From: Azolla caroliniana
Taxonomy: Eukaryota > Polypodiophyta
NCBI GenBank assembly: GCA_043228905.1
Contig: JBHGNT010000006.1
Location: 13,702,001-13,766,000, forward strand
DNA: 64,000 nt
Reading direction: 5' to 3'
Made by a program: the position numbers and the translations under genes. Under the pieces are notes generated by a model. The model saw only the letters and a program-made list of their open reading frames with translations. It was not told where the DNA came from and searched no databases. Positions 32,572-44,540 of this stretch are shown here, piece after piece; the first letter of the stretch is position 1; the number at the start of each line of letters is the position of its first letter.

Positions 32572-33100
32572 GTCGCTGCTCTCACTACTGCTGCTGTTGC
32601 CGATGATGAAAACCATACAACAACAAACAGAAACAAAAGCAAGTTATAAAGAATATAAAAAAGGAGGAGAGAACAGGAGGAAGGAAATGAATGAAAGAGA
32701 CGCGTGCAGAGACAGACATACAGACAGAGACAGAGACAGAGAAGGTGTGTAGTAGTAGTAGTAGACTGTAGTAGCAGTAATAGTCGTCAAGTATGTATAC
32801 ATGTGTGTAAGTATTAATGTATATGTATAGAAAATAAAGAGAGATGGGAGAGATACAGACAAAAACTTCTCTTTTGTGTGTGTGTGTGTGTGTGTGTGTT
32901 TCTATCAGGCTGAGGAGGTTGTGTGTGTGTCTGTGTCTGTGGCTCTCTATCACGAGTCGTCGTTGCATTTAATGCATTGATAATCACTACTGATATATGT
33001 ATATGTATCTATATAGGGTGGGACTGAAGTGAGGATCTCTCTCTCTCTCTCTCTTGGTAAAAGCTGCATGGATTGACACATGCGTGACATTAGTGATATT
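32569..33100 (-). promoter_or_regulatory. Upstream region of the ORP gene with simple repeats
   Basis: Probable 5' UTR and promoter. Contains AGAGACAG-rich sequence, a (TG)n run at 32875-32899 and another (CT)n at about 33036-33053. No single TATA box can be assigned. Confidence 0.4.
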
Positions 33101-36060
33101 CTCCATGCGCAATATTCAAGAATACGAAATGGCCCCAAGAATATTAGAAAACCATTCCTTTTGTAAAATAAATATAAAATATTTATTTATTTATTTAAAT
33201 AAATTTAATTAATAAAAAAAAAGAACAATTATTCATTAATTGATTATAGTGTCAACTTTCAAGAGAGTTTATGAAACTTATTTTAATTAATCAATCTATT
33301 TATTTATTTATTTTAAATGAATATTTTTATATTTATTATACAAATATGATTAGTACGAACTTTGAAGATATAATTGGTTTGAAGTACTATGTTTAATGTC
33401 AAAATAAAAATATATACATAAATTTTAAGGGAATAAAAAGTGAGAAATTAATGAGCTTTTATTTTATCTTATTTATTTATTAAAAATATGTAAAACGAAT
33501 ACTTATAATTTATAAGTTATACATTTATTATAAAATTTTAGTAGTGTTAAATCCGTAAGTCCTCTTTTATTATCCCTATTTATTGTCAAAGTTCCTTTTT
33601 TCTTTATCCTAAGAAATTTAAAAAAACAGAGTTTTTTTTTTAGTTAAATGAATACTTGTCCACCCATTCGTATTCGTATTCGTATTCATTTGCATTCGAA
33701 TGGGAAACCCGATGAATGCGAATATGTCAATCTATGATTGTATGTATAATCCACTTCTTATAAGTTACTTCTTACTTTCCTATGGAAGAAGAGGGACATC
33801 TTATAAAGCCATTAGAAAACCTGAATATGCACTTGGAGGAAATGATCCCTGGTGGTTCTAACATCTAGTAATTCCACATAAGCATTCCTTTCAATTTCTT
33901 CATATAGGCTTTCGCCCCATCCCATGTCTATTGTCAAACATGGAAGCATTACGCATTTTCAAATTATGTTATAGTTCTAACTTGTCAGTATAATAAAATT
34001 TGGAACAATATCTTCATCTGGTCATTTCAACCATTTTCAACGTATTGAGAAAAAACCCATTGTTAAGGCCTCAAATAATAACAGGTTAAAACTTACCAAA
34101 TATTTGATAAGTACTCCCAAATTATATGCATTATGGGACATTTAATGTGCCTATTTATACTATCCTCCGACGGGATGGTGCAAAAGAAGTTCGTACATGA
34201 CCCTAGTCCTTTTCTCTTTGAGGCTTTATATAATGCTAGCCCATCAATCATGACTTTTCATGTAAATACCTTCGCGTAAAATGGCAAATGGGAATGTTAA
34301 CTATGTTGCAATATTTGCCATTACCTTGCATTTGACTTACGTACATTCCACACCTTTTCTATTTTAGGTGATAGCCAAGATAATTATGTCATTGTGTGTG
34401 TGATCATACAATATATATTTTAGTGGCCTATAACAAGCATGTACCATCCTTTAATCCTCAATCCACCCAAGGCTCAAGATTTGTTTTCATTGGCAAAGAT
34501 CCATGCAACAATGGTATATCTTGTAATTTCTTACAAAAAAATCCATAATTTGGAGTGATTTATAACCATTGTTTGGCATCTTCGAATTCTGGCAACCTTT
34601 GAGATTCATTATCAACCACATCTCCCAAGTCTACAACCCTCGATCAAAATAAACAATTGAATAATGCCTTTTATTACCAATAAAAAAACACCACCATGAC
34701 CAACAACAAAAAAGCATTATGCATTCATACAATTATTCTATAAATCTAACTATGACTACTACAAACTAAGTCCCGCCCTACACAACATGACCTATGACCT
34801 TGTTGAGTTGTCGGGGTGTGTGCGCGCATTGTGTGCCACATGCCACACCATACCATGCATGCATATGTTACACACTTAACACTTTACTCCTCCCTCCTTC
34901 GAAGTGATAGAGTATCTTTGCTTCCCCCAACTCTGAAGTTTGAGACATGCTTGAGTTTCTTTGTCTTCTTGTGCCTAACTCTATCTTCATCTCTACACCT
35001 ATTTATTTTCGTCTCTGCCATCAAGTGATGTGGACATTGGATAGATGTTAGCATCACTTAATAGTTGTAATTTCACCTTTTTGTCTTGTTTAAATATTCG
35101 TGCAGACAGTTTTGTTCATTTAATGAATGTTCTACGTTTCTTGATTTTCTCGTGGTCATTGTTTAGATTCCCTTTATATGCCTCCTCTTCTTAGCTCTCT
35201 TCCAAGCATCAATATTTCATATCTCTCTATCTTCCTTTGCCACGTAATAGTTCTACAAAATATAAAAAATCATTTAGAGTAGACTCAAGAATTGCAAAAC
35301 GTTTGTACAATTTTTGTTTAAGACACAACACGATATATACCATAATGGATGTGGTATATGCAAATGTGATATGCGGTATAGGTTCATCGCTCACAACAAT
35401 TAATCACAATTATTCGTGTGATTTAGAAATAAATAACATAGAAAGAAACGCACATGATATGTACCACACATTTCATCCTTGTATATACATTTTAGTGTAA
35501 GCATTTAAAATAACATGTCACAATATATTGTCTCATTATAACTTGCCATTGTCTTTTTGCTCTTTTGTGAATTTGCTTAAGGACTCTAACATGTTACATC
35601 ACCTACATTTGGAGCAAATCCATAAAATTGATGAATTTTGAACTATAATGAAACACATGAGATGGCAAATGCTCATATGATCCATAATAACCCATGGACA
35701 AGTTTTTAAGTTTATAGTTAGGCTTAAAAGGAATTTAGGTTGAAGAACTTTATCGTAGTGAAAATCATATCATTCACCTAATGCCTATGGTTCTTTTATT
35801 GTTTAATCCAAGGTTGTCATTATGTATGAATTGTTACCATATGAGATGTACGGAGAGTCAAGTATGATGAGCGAGGGTGGAATGTTATAATGTTGTTGAT
35901 GTGTATGTGCACAAGTGTAATTGTGAGTGTGAGTCAATACGTATGTGAACACATGCACACGTGTGTGCATGTGGACATATATGAAGAGGTGTGAGTGAGT
36001 GATTAGTGTGGATGGACAAGGGGGGCTTGCACCCTTCTATATCTACCCTTTTGTAACTAT
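33101..36060. other. AT-rich intergenic DNA, no gene seen
   Basis: Starts with TTTATTTATTTA-type runs (33180-33500) and a short CGTATT repeat (33668-33685). Short open frames such as 35237-35500 have no recognisable domain, codon pattern or neighbour support. Nothing else identified. Confidence 0.55.
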
Positions 36061-36442
36061 TTAACCCATTATAGGGAATGAATGAATATGAATAGTTCTC
36101 TCGCAATCTTTATTTCTTGTCATCTCACTTCCTTCTCTTTCACGTTGAACCCCCTTTGGGAGGGGGGTGGAGCCATGAGCCATTCTAGGCACCAGCCCCC
36201 ACCCTGCAAAGATTCTCAATGCACATCCCACAATCCGCCTCATCTCCATCACCATCAACATTTATTATCATCATCATCGTTAACCCTATTTCTATCTTCA
36301 TCATTATTATTAACCCTAACCCTAGAACCTATAACACTATTTTGGTGACCACGATGGGAGATCCGCACTGATTAATAGTGCCGGTAGCCGGTAAGGCACC
36401 GTTTTGTATTTCCTACCGGATGCCTATAAAAGGATTCGCAAT
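36061..36442 (+). repeat. Possible LTR end and primer-site-like sequence
   Basis: TATTTTGGTGACCACGATGG at 36339-36358 resembles the Gypsy-type primer-site arrangement TTTGGYGAYCA..; similar sequences occur at 37393-37414 (TTTGGCGATCACTAAGGAGA) and 42252-42273. The preceding 280 bases would then be LTR, but no matching partner was found. Confidence 0.3.
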
Positions 36443-36851
36443 CGATGTAAATGTTTAACACAAATAATATGAGATTAGTGTTTGGTTTTAATTCTATTGT
36501 ATCTATGTGTACTTGTCGTTCTGCACTTCAATTGTTAATCTTACACGTGTTATAACTAATCTGTTGTGTCTTAACAATCCGGAACATAACTGGAATTAGT
36601 CGGATCGGGATCGGATAGCCGGATAACATCCATCCCTTAACCACCCCTTTGGTGAGGTGTTCCAGAACGTCGATGTAAATGTTTAATGGAAGCAATATGA
36701 GATTAGTGTTCGGTTTTAATTCTATTGCGTCTCTATGCACTTGTCGTTCTGCGCTTTAATTGTTAATCTTATGCGTGTTATAACCAATCTGATGCGTCTT
36801 AACAATCTGGAATGTAACTGGAATTAGTCGGATCGGAATCAGATAGCCAGA
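36443..36851. repeat. 228-bp tandem duplication
   Basis: The unit beginning CGATGTAAATGTTTAA at 36443 is repeated from 36671, with shared landmarks ATGAGATTAGTGTT, CTTGTCGTTCTGC and ACTGGAATTAGTCGGATCGG. The end of unit 1 (CATCCATCCCTTAACCACCC, 36625-36650) has its counterpart only at 37310-37332, beyond the solo LTR, so the LTR landed inside unit 2. Confidence 0.85.
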
Positions 36852-37302
36852 TGTTGAGCGAGCAAGCTCAATCGGATCCGGATTGGCTGTATAAGCCAAA
36901 GCCAGATCGATATCCTGATGGTGTCTAGATACAACCAACCGGATCGGCGAGACGGATTAGAGAGCCGAATTCGAGCAGGAACCGGAAGCCTAGTAGTAGC
37001 CTAGACTACTAGGTAATCATGGTCTCGTAGTTAGTGTCAATCGCTCGTTTGAGCATTGAAGTACATAGTACTTCTGTCAGTCCTTTTGAGGACTTGTATA
37101 AATAGTGTTGTTGAGCACATTCTATGTACAGAGTTACATAGTGTTTTTATCATTTTTGAATTTACATTTACATTCTACACTCTCTGTCTCTCCCGCGTAT
37201 AATCTCTGTATATTAAGCTTCTCCATTAAACCTTCATCTTATTCTCTGTTGCTATCTGGCTAAGCCGGTTTTGTCTAACGCTTCCGCACGTTAACATTCA
37301 CA
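36852..37302 (+). repeat. Copia family 1 solo LTR
   Basis: 451 bp, starting TGTTGAGCGAGCAAGCTC and ending ACATTCACA, flanked by 5-bp CCAGA (36847-36851) and CCGGA (37303-37307), a target-site duplication with one change. No primer site or polypurine tract adjoins it, so it is a solo LTR left by LTR-LTR recombination. It has a TATA-like TTGTATAAATAGTG near 37094. It is the only full-length LTR of this family in the window. Confidence 0.85.
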
Positions 37303-37336
37303 CCGGATAACATCCATCCCTTAACCACCCCTTTGG

Positions 37337-38924
37337 TGAAGTGTTTCGGAATGGACACTCTGTGTTTGAGGCTAAGTCCATCCAAGAGTAAACACAACTT
37401 TGGCGATCACTAAGGAGACCCCCCTTTAGAGAAGAAGTTGAAGAAGGATATGTCGCGGAAGTATGTGTGAGAAAGGGAGACAATATGTGCGAGTATGTGA
37501 GAAGTGACAATGTGCAAGAAACGATAGTATGTGATTTGTGCAAGAGCGGGGAATACAAACGACAACGTGCAACAAGTGTGACGATGATATGCAAGAATAG
37601 CAGGGAAATGGTAGATTGATTGCCTACACGATTCTTTAACAAATTACTGAGGAAGTTGTTCGAGGACTCAGAAGATGAAGATTATGTTCGAGGACATAGA
37701 AGATGAGATTTATGTTGTTATTATAACAAATACACTAAAAAACGAATAGAAACGATTCAAATGGACAGAAAATGGAAAGACATTGGTTTGATGAACAGGC
37801 CGGATGGACAAACACGAACGGAGACACCGTCAACAACGAACAAGTGACAAGACAATGATGAAGAACATAGATGGAGTGGTCGAAATAGCTAGACAATGAT
37901 CGTAACGGGACCTGAACGACGGCCAAAGAGTGACTGGAGTGGTCGGACAACATCTGGAACGACTGAATAGCGGTTGGCACGATAGCGGCCGCTCGACAAC
38001 CGACGGCCAAAATGGTGATGATGCCGAAATGATGGGCCAGACAGCCGGAAAGACAACACCAATGCCGAAAAACGATGGACGGAGAGAGCTGTCCGACATC
38101 AATGGTCAGACGACAACCGGATGATGACTGAACAGAGTGGCCAAGCGACGGACCTTGGCCAAAACAAAGGGCCGACTGTAGACGAGCCAGACAGAGGCCG
38201 AATTGTGGAAAGTGGTAGAAAAGCAGTGACAACCAGAGCGGTAGCCGACCGAAATGGCCGGAGATGGGAGCAATCAGACAACAGTCGAACCGACTACCGG
38301 AAAATCGGTCAGATGGACCAAAAGACACAGACGGTTGTGTCCTTCCAATTCTTTGTCTTCGTTTGACCGTTGGTTTGTTTTTCCGGTCATTTGTCGTTGT
38401 TTTCTCCATTCTGTCTCTGTCGTCACTATCTCCATCTCCCACGTTGTTTGTCGCCTTCCGGTCCATCCCGACTGCCTGTCCAACCACATGTTTCCGGCGC
38501 CTCCATCTATGTGCTTGGACATTGTCCGGTCGTTGGTTGTTTGGCCACCGCGGTTGTTGAGGGTTTTTGGCCGCCTCTGTGCATTCTGGTCGTCGCTTTG
38601 TCCGCTTGTGTCTCCTTCTCTATATACATTGCCCTTCCTGCTGGCTTTCTTTTACCGATTCCGGTCTCGTCTATCTCTGCGTTTCTTCCTCTAGAACGAG
38701 CTCTAGTGCATTCTCAACACTCTCTACTGGCCTCCACTCCACACACTTCTTCTTCCTCCGCAATCTCCTGATCTTTCCGGTCGTGCTGGCACCGGTTCAC
38801 TCTATGTTACTTGTATCCAGAGTTTCTTTGCCGGTTCCTTCTCCGTCGTTGTTTGTCCAGCCATGCATCTTGCACCACGCTTTCGGAAACACACACATTG
38901 TCACTAACCATTGTTGTCCATAGG
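37337..38924 (+). repeat. Long repeat joined to Gypsy G2 LTR, copy A
   Basis: Colinear with 42192-43706 over its length. A purine-rich left half (37400-38330) and a pyrimidine-rich right half (38340-38920) give a sharp strand-composition switch. Because A, B and (for its last 83 bases) D all carry this sequence directly upstream of TGTTGTCC and all run into gag, it is best read as the 5' part of a roughly 2-kb G2 LTR. A leader of a separate element is the alternative, given the primer-like sequence near 37394. Long open frames on both strands (minus 38487-37735) lack domains and follow the composition. Confidence 0.5.
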
Positions 38925-39313
38925 TGTTGTCCGCCGGACCTAATGCTTAAACGAATAGAATATATTATTAGAAGCATTAAAGAAAGGCATGTAACGGTTC
39001 ACCCTAGGAGCGTAACAGACTAAAAGCCCTGGGTATATAAAGGGCGGAAATCCTTTGTAAAGAGCTAGCGTGTATTTTGAGATCTACCTTCTGTAATACA
39101 ATACTATCTTCTCTTATTCCCTTGCCTGTGCAAATCGTCTACTAATTCAGTGTAGTACTCTGTTGGTAATTGTAGGCTAGTAAGCGTGCATATGAGATCA
39201 CGCACTGGTGAGCTTTGGTTGTAGGCGTCTCCTTTCACACTCGACGATACGCTTTGCTTTGTAAGCCTATTACAATTCACGCACATATAGATCTATTCCT
39301 TGCACCGCAATCA
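38925..39313 (+). repeat. Gypsy G2 LTR 3' part, copy A
   Basis: Starts TGTTGTCCGCCGGACC, contains TATA-like GGGTATATAAAGGGCGG at 39029-39045, and aligns to 59806-60220. The last ~40 bases of the LTR, the primer site and the gag 5' end are deleted, so LTR joins directly to mid-gag at about 39316. Confidence 0.75.
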
Positions 39314-39315
39314 CC

Positions 39316-39926
39316 TTGAAGTCTACCTCAATGGATTTGGCAGCAATCACAACCTTCGACCAGCTACAATCGGCGTTCTTGCGTTGTTTTCATCGGAAGG
39401 TGCCACAACGTGAAATAATCGGGCAATTCTATACCATCAAGAAACTTCCTAGAGAATCCGTAGCGGATTTTAGTCTACGGCGGAACCTTACACGGGCCCC
39501 GATAGATGAAGAGGCCAAGGAAACGTTCTTGGCAGCTCTAAGATGACCTATCCGGACGACGCTGAACACACACAGTGTGAAAGGGGAGACAGCTGACATG
39601 GTCATCGAGTGAGCATTACAACTCGAATTAGAGGAAGAAGATGAGGGACTGTCCACGACATCGTTACGACAGGCGTTGCCTGAGGAAGAGCATTGATTTT
39701 GCTAGGCCATTTAGTGTACCGTCTGTTTAAACTCTGGACATTCTACGGTCGAATGTAACATGTGAATACATTGCCCCATTTGCCATTCACGGGCACACAC
39801 GATGGACCAATGCAAGTATAATATGCTAAACAGGCCCACACCCGTAGTACGTCGTATGGAGCCACAACAGTAATCTCGTAGGAATGATTCAGGACGACTG
39901 GAAGAACGTCCCCGGTATACAGACAT
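39316..39926 (+). pseudogene. gag: Gypsy G2 gag fragment, copy A
   Basis: Encodes MDLAAITTFDQLQSAFLRC and RKVPQREIIGQFYTIKKLP, part of the Retrotrans_gag core, then ADFSLRRNLTRAP. Two CCHC-type knuckles follow: CTVCLNSGHSTVECN and CPICHSRAHTMDQC (39715-39830), with stops between. Paralogous to 50461-50580 plus 52311-52740. It ends near TATACAGAC at 39926. Confidence 0.7.
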
Positions 39927-40110
39927 TGGTTGGTGCCCTTTTGGGACAAACTCAATACATTTTATTGAGTTGTTGCACAAACTCGACACATTGAATCGAG
40001 TTTGTGCAACAGCTCGATACATTGTCTCGAGTTGGTGCCCTTTTGGGACAAACTCGATACAATGTAACGAGTAGATGCACTTTTGTGCACCGACTTGTTA
40101 CTTAGAGCGC
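39927..40110. repeat. Cluster of short inverted repeats
   Basis: A 15-bp perfect inverted repeat with a 9-base loop at 39972-40010 (arms GTTGCACAAACTCGA / TCGAGTTTGTGCAAC), a related hairpin at 39949-39971 with stem AACTCAAT/ATTGAGTT, and weaker ones near 40012-40032 and 40050-40071. GGTGCCCTTTTGGGACAAAC is repeated at 39933 and 40034. Confidence 0.8.
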
Positions 40111-40340
40111 ACAATATAATGTAAATTAGTTCTTCTTGCCCCATTTTAGCGAAAATTTAATGAAACTAGACAGCTTTAAGAATTGAATATTAAGAGGATA
40201 TTATATAAATTTAAGCCTAAATTAAACATTTTCCCACTTTAATTAAGACTAAAATATACAATTTCTATGCTTTTAGATTATTAAACAATCTCTTTTGTAA
40301 AATTTTAATCTACTAATTATGCAATTTTCATCAATAACGC
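40111..40340. other. AT-rich sequence upstream of the ParB-like gene copy 2
   Basis: No open frame. It may be an intron or promoter of the downstream gene: it ends with a pyrimidine-poor stretch and a TAG just before coding-like sequence at about 40349. Confidence 0.4.
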
Positions 40341-42188
40341 TAGGTCCACCGACCTTCACGAGGAACGTCCTATTAAGAAGATTCGAATTAAATATCAAAG
40401 CGCCCGAACTAAAACTGGAACACTTCTAGTTGTTACTTATCAAGCCAAAGAGAAAAAATTAATGTTCGAGGATGATGTGGTTCGCAAGCCTTCTGATGAA
40501 GTCAACCAGAAAAACATGGTGGCAATAGTTGGCGGCGAAAACTTGCCAAACAAATATTTCACGGACTATGAGTGGGCAATGGAGTACGTCAACTCAAAGA
40601 AGAAAGTGATACTTATAACTACTAGAGCTAAGGGTGATGCCCAACTTGCTAAAGACCGACCTTTCTTCTATAGACGTATATTGCGATTGGACTACGAAGA
40701 TCCTGATTCCCATAACCTTATATTATTAGTGGATTCAACAAAGGGTGTACGTAAAATGTACGTCTTAGAGGAAAGGCTAATCAAAGAAGCTTGCAGACCT
40801 GAGGCCTTCAAGTTGGCAATTGAGACTATGATCAACTTGATCGTGACTTTGCGACCATATAGACAAGGTCATGTGATGTTGAGAGAGCCATTCCCCTCTC
40901 CCATGATGGTAACACCCAAGAAAGCGCCCACACACTTGAGGCCTCTGAAGATGAACTTAGTGACACAAATGTAAGAGTCATCATCCTCAAGCTCTATAGA
41001 TGATGAGGCTCAGACAACACTAGGGACAAAATTAGCATCTGGTGTCTTGTCATCCAAGTAAAATATTATTAGAAGGGAGATAATTCAGAGGAAGCTTGTC
41101 CGTAAAGGCCATCATTTTAACCTCCCTATCACACATATCCATTGACAACCATTGGACGAGAGGAGTGGACGTCGCCCTCTTCAAATTAGAGAACCTCACA
41201 AGTTGCACGTCCAGAACCTTAAGAAGAAGATGAAGATCAATCCCCACGTGATAGTAGTACCATTCATTGTAATGGTTTATTTAGAGTAGTGTGCAACAAC
41301 GGAAGACTTCGATGTTCGAAAACACAATCAATATAACTACTTCGTCATCGGGGGATCACATTCAGCCGAAGGTAGAAGGTAACTCGTTAGAGAACACCCC
41401 ACAACATTCTTTTTCAAGTACGTTGAATGTAAAATATATGTGGGTCTACAGTTGAAGAGGGCAAGTTTTTAGCCTAGGATCACAACAATGACAATGATTA
41501 TAGACAAAAAAATGTCATTGATTGAGCGTTACATTAGGTTCTTCCACCATGAATATCTCGACATTAAGGAAAAATTTGGACCTAAGCTACATCCAGGTCT
41601 TCGATGTCAATGTCTTCATGAAGTTGGAATCATGGTTGACGACACCGTGAAGTCTAATGACATAAGAAAGTATGAGTTGTGGTTCTAGCTAGCTTTTAGA
41701 GATGGTGAAGTCTGGGATTTACAAGACCAGATTTTCACCATGTGGGAGAACAAAGAGGTCAAAGGTCAAAGGCAGAAAAAGTCTGAAGTGGATCCGCAAC
41801 TTGAGTTAAAGCCAAGTGAGGCGAAGAAGATTGACCTGACCATTGAGGAAGCAGCCGCCGACATGAAGTTGTCTCTATGGAGAGCGATTCAAGGAATTAA
41901 AGAGTGGCAACTTCTTGTGTTAGTCCTATCATGGGTCGTGGCGAAAGAGCTATTGCTTGAAGAAATGGTCATAGAATTCAAGAAGTATCTTTTTTTGGTG
42001 TGACATGTGTTCCCCTTTTATTTTTGTTAAGTTCTAAAATTTGCTTTTGTTTCTTTAGTCACAAGGTTTACATGAAAATCCAAGAGGTGATGATGAAACA
42101 ACTGGGTTGCTTATCCTCGGAACAAGTGATGGAGGACTATCCAACAATGTCTTTGTACAAGGCTTTGACGGAATATTTCATTGCGTTT
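40341..42188 (+). pseudogene. ParB/methyltransferase-like gene, copy 2 (truncated)
   Basis: The open frame through 40462-40974 includes YFTDYEWAMEYVNSKKKV, ITTRAKGDAQLAKDRPFFY and LVDSTKGVRKMYVLEERL. The ParB-like segment lies at about 41240-41520 (NPHVIVVPFIVMVY, then YNYFVIGGSHSAEGRR), with the same TAG and the same frameshift before AWDHN-like sequence as copy 1. Next come TVKSNDIRKYELWF, the Lys/Glu-rich helix (41740-41990), a 61-bp intron (41998-42058) in the same place as copy 1, and YMKIQEVMMKQLGCLSSEQV. Truncated at 42188 by the G2 repeat, so the methyltransferase-like part is missing. Divergence from copy 1 is about 4-5% by eye. Confidence 0.45.
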
Positions 42189-42191
42189 AGG

Positions 42192-43977
42192 GTGAAGTGT
42201 TCCGGAATGGACACTTTGTGTTTGAGGCTAAGTCCATCCCAGAGTAAACACAACTTTGGCGACCAATAAGGAGACCCGCCTTTGGAGAAGAAGTTGAAGA
42301 AGGATATGTCGCGGAAGTATGTGCGAGAAAGGGAGACAATATGTGTGAGCTTGCGAGAAGTGACAATGTGCAAGAAACAATAGAATGTGATGTGTGCAAG
42401 AGCGGGGAATCAAATCGATGATGTGCAACAAGTGTGACGATGATATGCAAGAAAAGCGTGGGAATGGTAGGTTGATTGCCTGCACGATTCTTTAACAAAT
42501 TACTGAGGAAGTTGTTTGAGGACTGAAAAGATGAAGATTATGTTCGAGGACATAAAGATGAAAATTATGTTGTTATTATAACAAATACACTAAAAAACGG
42601 ATAGAAACGACTCAAATGGACAGAAAATGGAAAGACATTGGTTTGATGAATAGGCCGGATGGACTGACACGAACAGAGACACCGTCAACAACGAACAAGT
42701 GACAAGACAATGACAAAGAACATAGATGGAGCGGTCGAAATAGCCAGACAATGATCGTAACGCGACTTGAACGGCGACCAAGCAGTGACTGGAGTGGTCG
42801 GACAACATCTGAAACAACTGAATAGAGGTTGGCATGACGGCGGCCGATCGACAACCGACGACCGGAATGGCGGTGACGCCGAAATGATAGGCCAGATAGC
42901 CGGAAAGACGTGGCCGGCCATCCGGAAAGACAACACCAACGCCAAAAAGCGACGGACGGAGAAAAGCAGTTGTCGGACATCAATGATCGGACGACAACCC
43001 CGATGGTGACTGAACAAAGCGGCCAAGCGACGGACCTCAGCCAAAACAGAGGGCTGACTGTAGATTGGCTAGATAGAGGCCGAACTGTGGAAAGTGGCAG
43101 AAAAGCAGCGACGACCAGAGCGGTAGCTGACCGAAATGGCTGGAGATGGGAGCAATTAGACAACAACCGAACCGACAACCAGAAAATCGGTCGGAACGGA
43201 CCAGAAGACATATATGGTTGTGTCCTTGTTCTTTGTCTTCGTCCAACCGTTGGTTTGTTTTTCCGGTCATTTGTCGTTGTTTTCACCGTTCTGTCTCTGT
43301 CGTCATTATCTCCATCTCCCATGTTGTTTGTCGCCTTCCGGTCCATTCCGACTGCCTATCCAGCCACATTTTTCCGGTGCCTCCATCTATGTGCTTGGAC
43401 ATTGTCCAATCATCGGTTGTTGAGGGTTTCTGGCTGCCTCTATGCATTCTGGTCATCACTTTGTCTGCTTGCGTCTCCTTCTCTATCTACATTACCCTTC
43501 GTGTTGGCTTTCTTTTACCGATTTTGGTCTCATCTATCTCTGCGTTTCTTCTTTTGGAACCATCTCTAGTGCATTCTCAAAACTTTCTACTGGCCTCCAC
43601 TCCACACACTTCTTATTCATCCGCAATCTCTTGATCTTTTCGGTCGTGCTGGCACCAGTTCACTCTGTGTTACTTGTATCCGGAGTTTCTTTGCCGGTTC
43701 TTGTTGTCCATTGGAATAGGAAGCGACGGACAGAAGCGCAGAAGCATTATAATATAGTAAAGCGTAAGAAACACATGTAACGGTTCACGCGGGAACCGTG
43801 AATGGCTAAAGGCCTTGTGTATATAGAGGGCAGAAATTCTCTATAAGAGGCAGTGTGTAATTTTGGTGCATAGAGCGTTTTCCTAATAGAATACTATCTT
43901 CTCTGATTTTTGTGCATATCTGTGGTTGTATCTTTTGTGTTCTTTGTTCTCTATTGCGTACTGTTAAGCGTAAGGGT
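42192..43977 (+). repeat. Gypsy G2 long repeat and LTR, copy B, left part
   Basis: 42192-43706 matches 37337-38845; 43707-43977 is the TGTTGTCC...TATA-containing part of the LTR (GTGTATATAGAGGGC near 43818). The LTR is interrupted at 43977 by a Copia element and resumes at 49873. TAGGG at 42187-42191 may be the left target-site duplication. Confidence 0.65.
43973..43977. repeat. Target-site duplication AGGGT (left)
   Basis: AGGGT here and at 49868-49872. The uninterrupted LTR at 59525-59545 reads AAGGGTGTAGGCG, giving the empty site. Confidence 0.9.
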
Positions 43978-44402
43978 TGTTGAGAAGCAACCTCAACAAA
44001 GGTATGTGATGCTTATTGAGAAATAAGCTATAGTAGCTATTAGCTAATTAGCTACTAATGGACATAAAGGTGAAACAACTATTTAGCTATGCACAACTAT
44101 TTAGTTACTGACAACTATTTAGCTACAGACAACTAATTAGCTACATATATAAGTCACTTATATACTTAGGTAAAAAGTAGTAAGTAGTAAGTAGTAAGAG
44201 AAGAGTGAGAGTAGTGCAAAGAGGAGAACAGGAAAACAAAAAATAGACAAGAGCGAGTTGAGCTGTGCGTGTAATGAAGTAGAAGCTTTTGGACTATACA
44301 AAGGTAAGTCTCTTTCCCCCTCCCTTTCTGTCTTGAGCACTAAACGATCCAACACATCATGATCCGCTGTGCACACCGAAGAGCCGTAGTGCCTTCGTAA
44401 CA
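43978..44402 (+). repeat. Copia B 5' LTR
   Basis: 425 bp, starting TGTTGAGAAGCAACCTC and ending CTTCGTAACA. Contains tandem ACAACTATTTAGCTAC-like units (44080-44135), one more than the 3' LTR, and a GTAGTAAGTA run. Confidence 0.92.
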
Positions 44403-44414
44403 TGGTATTAGAGC
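44403..44414 (+). promoter_or_regulatory. Primer-binding site, Met-tRNA type
   Basis: TGGTATTAGAGC directly after the LTR. Confidence 0.85.
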
Positions 44415-44540
44415 AGAGTTGCTCATAAAGAAGAGTATAACAATGCACATATTTGAGAAGGTTATTTCTCTGTTTGTTGATTTGAATAAGAGAGTTACTT
44501 GTTGAAGTAATCGTAGCAAAATCCCAAATAGAAAGAGAAA

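Noticed and set aside
34816-35500. Short plus-strand ORFs as genes
   Set aside because: No domain, no splice support and simple AT-rich composition; chance frames.
36310-36325. Telomere-like AACCCTAACCCTAG
   Set aside because: Only two units, inside simple CAT/TTA-rich sequence; not an interstitial telomere array.
37735-38487. 250-residue minus-strand ORF (and its counterpart at 42612-43346)
   Set aside because: Long frames occur on both strands of a compositionally skewed repeat, with no domain and no conserved start; treated as by-products.
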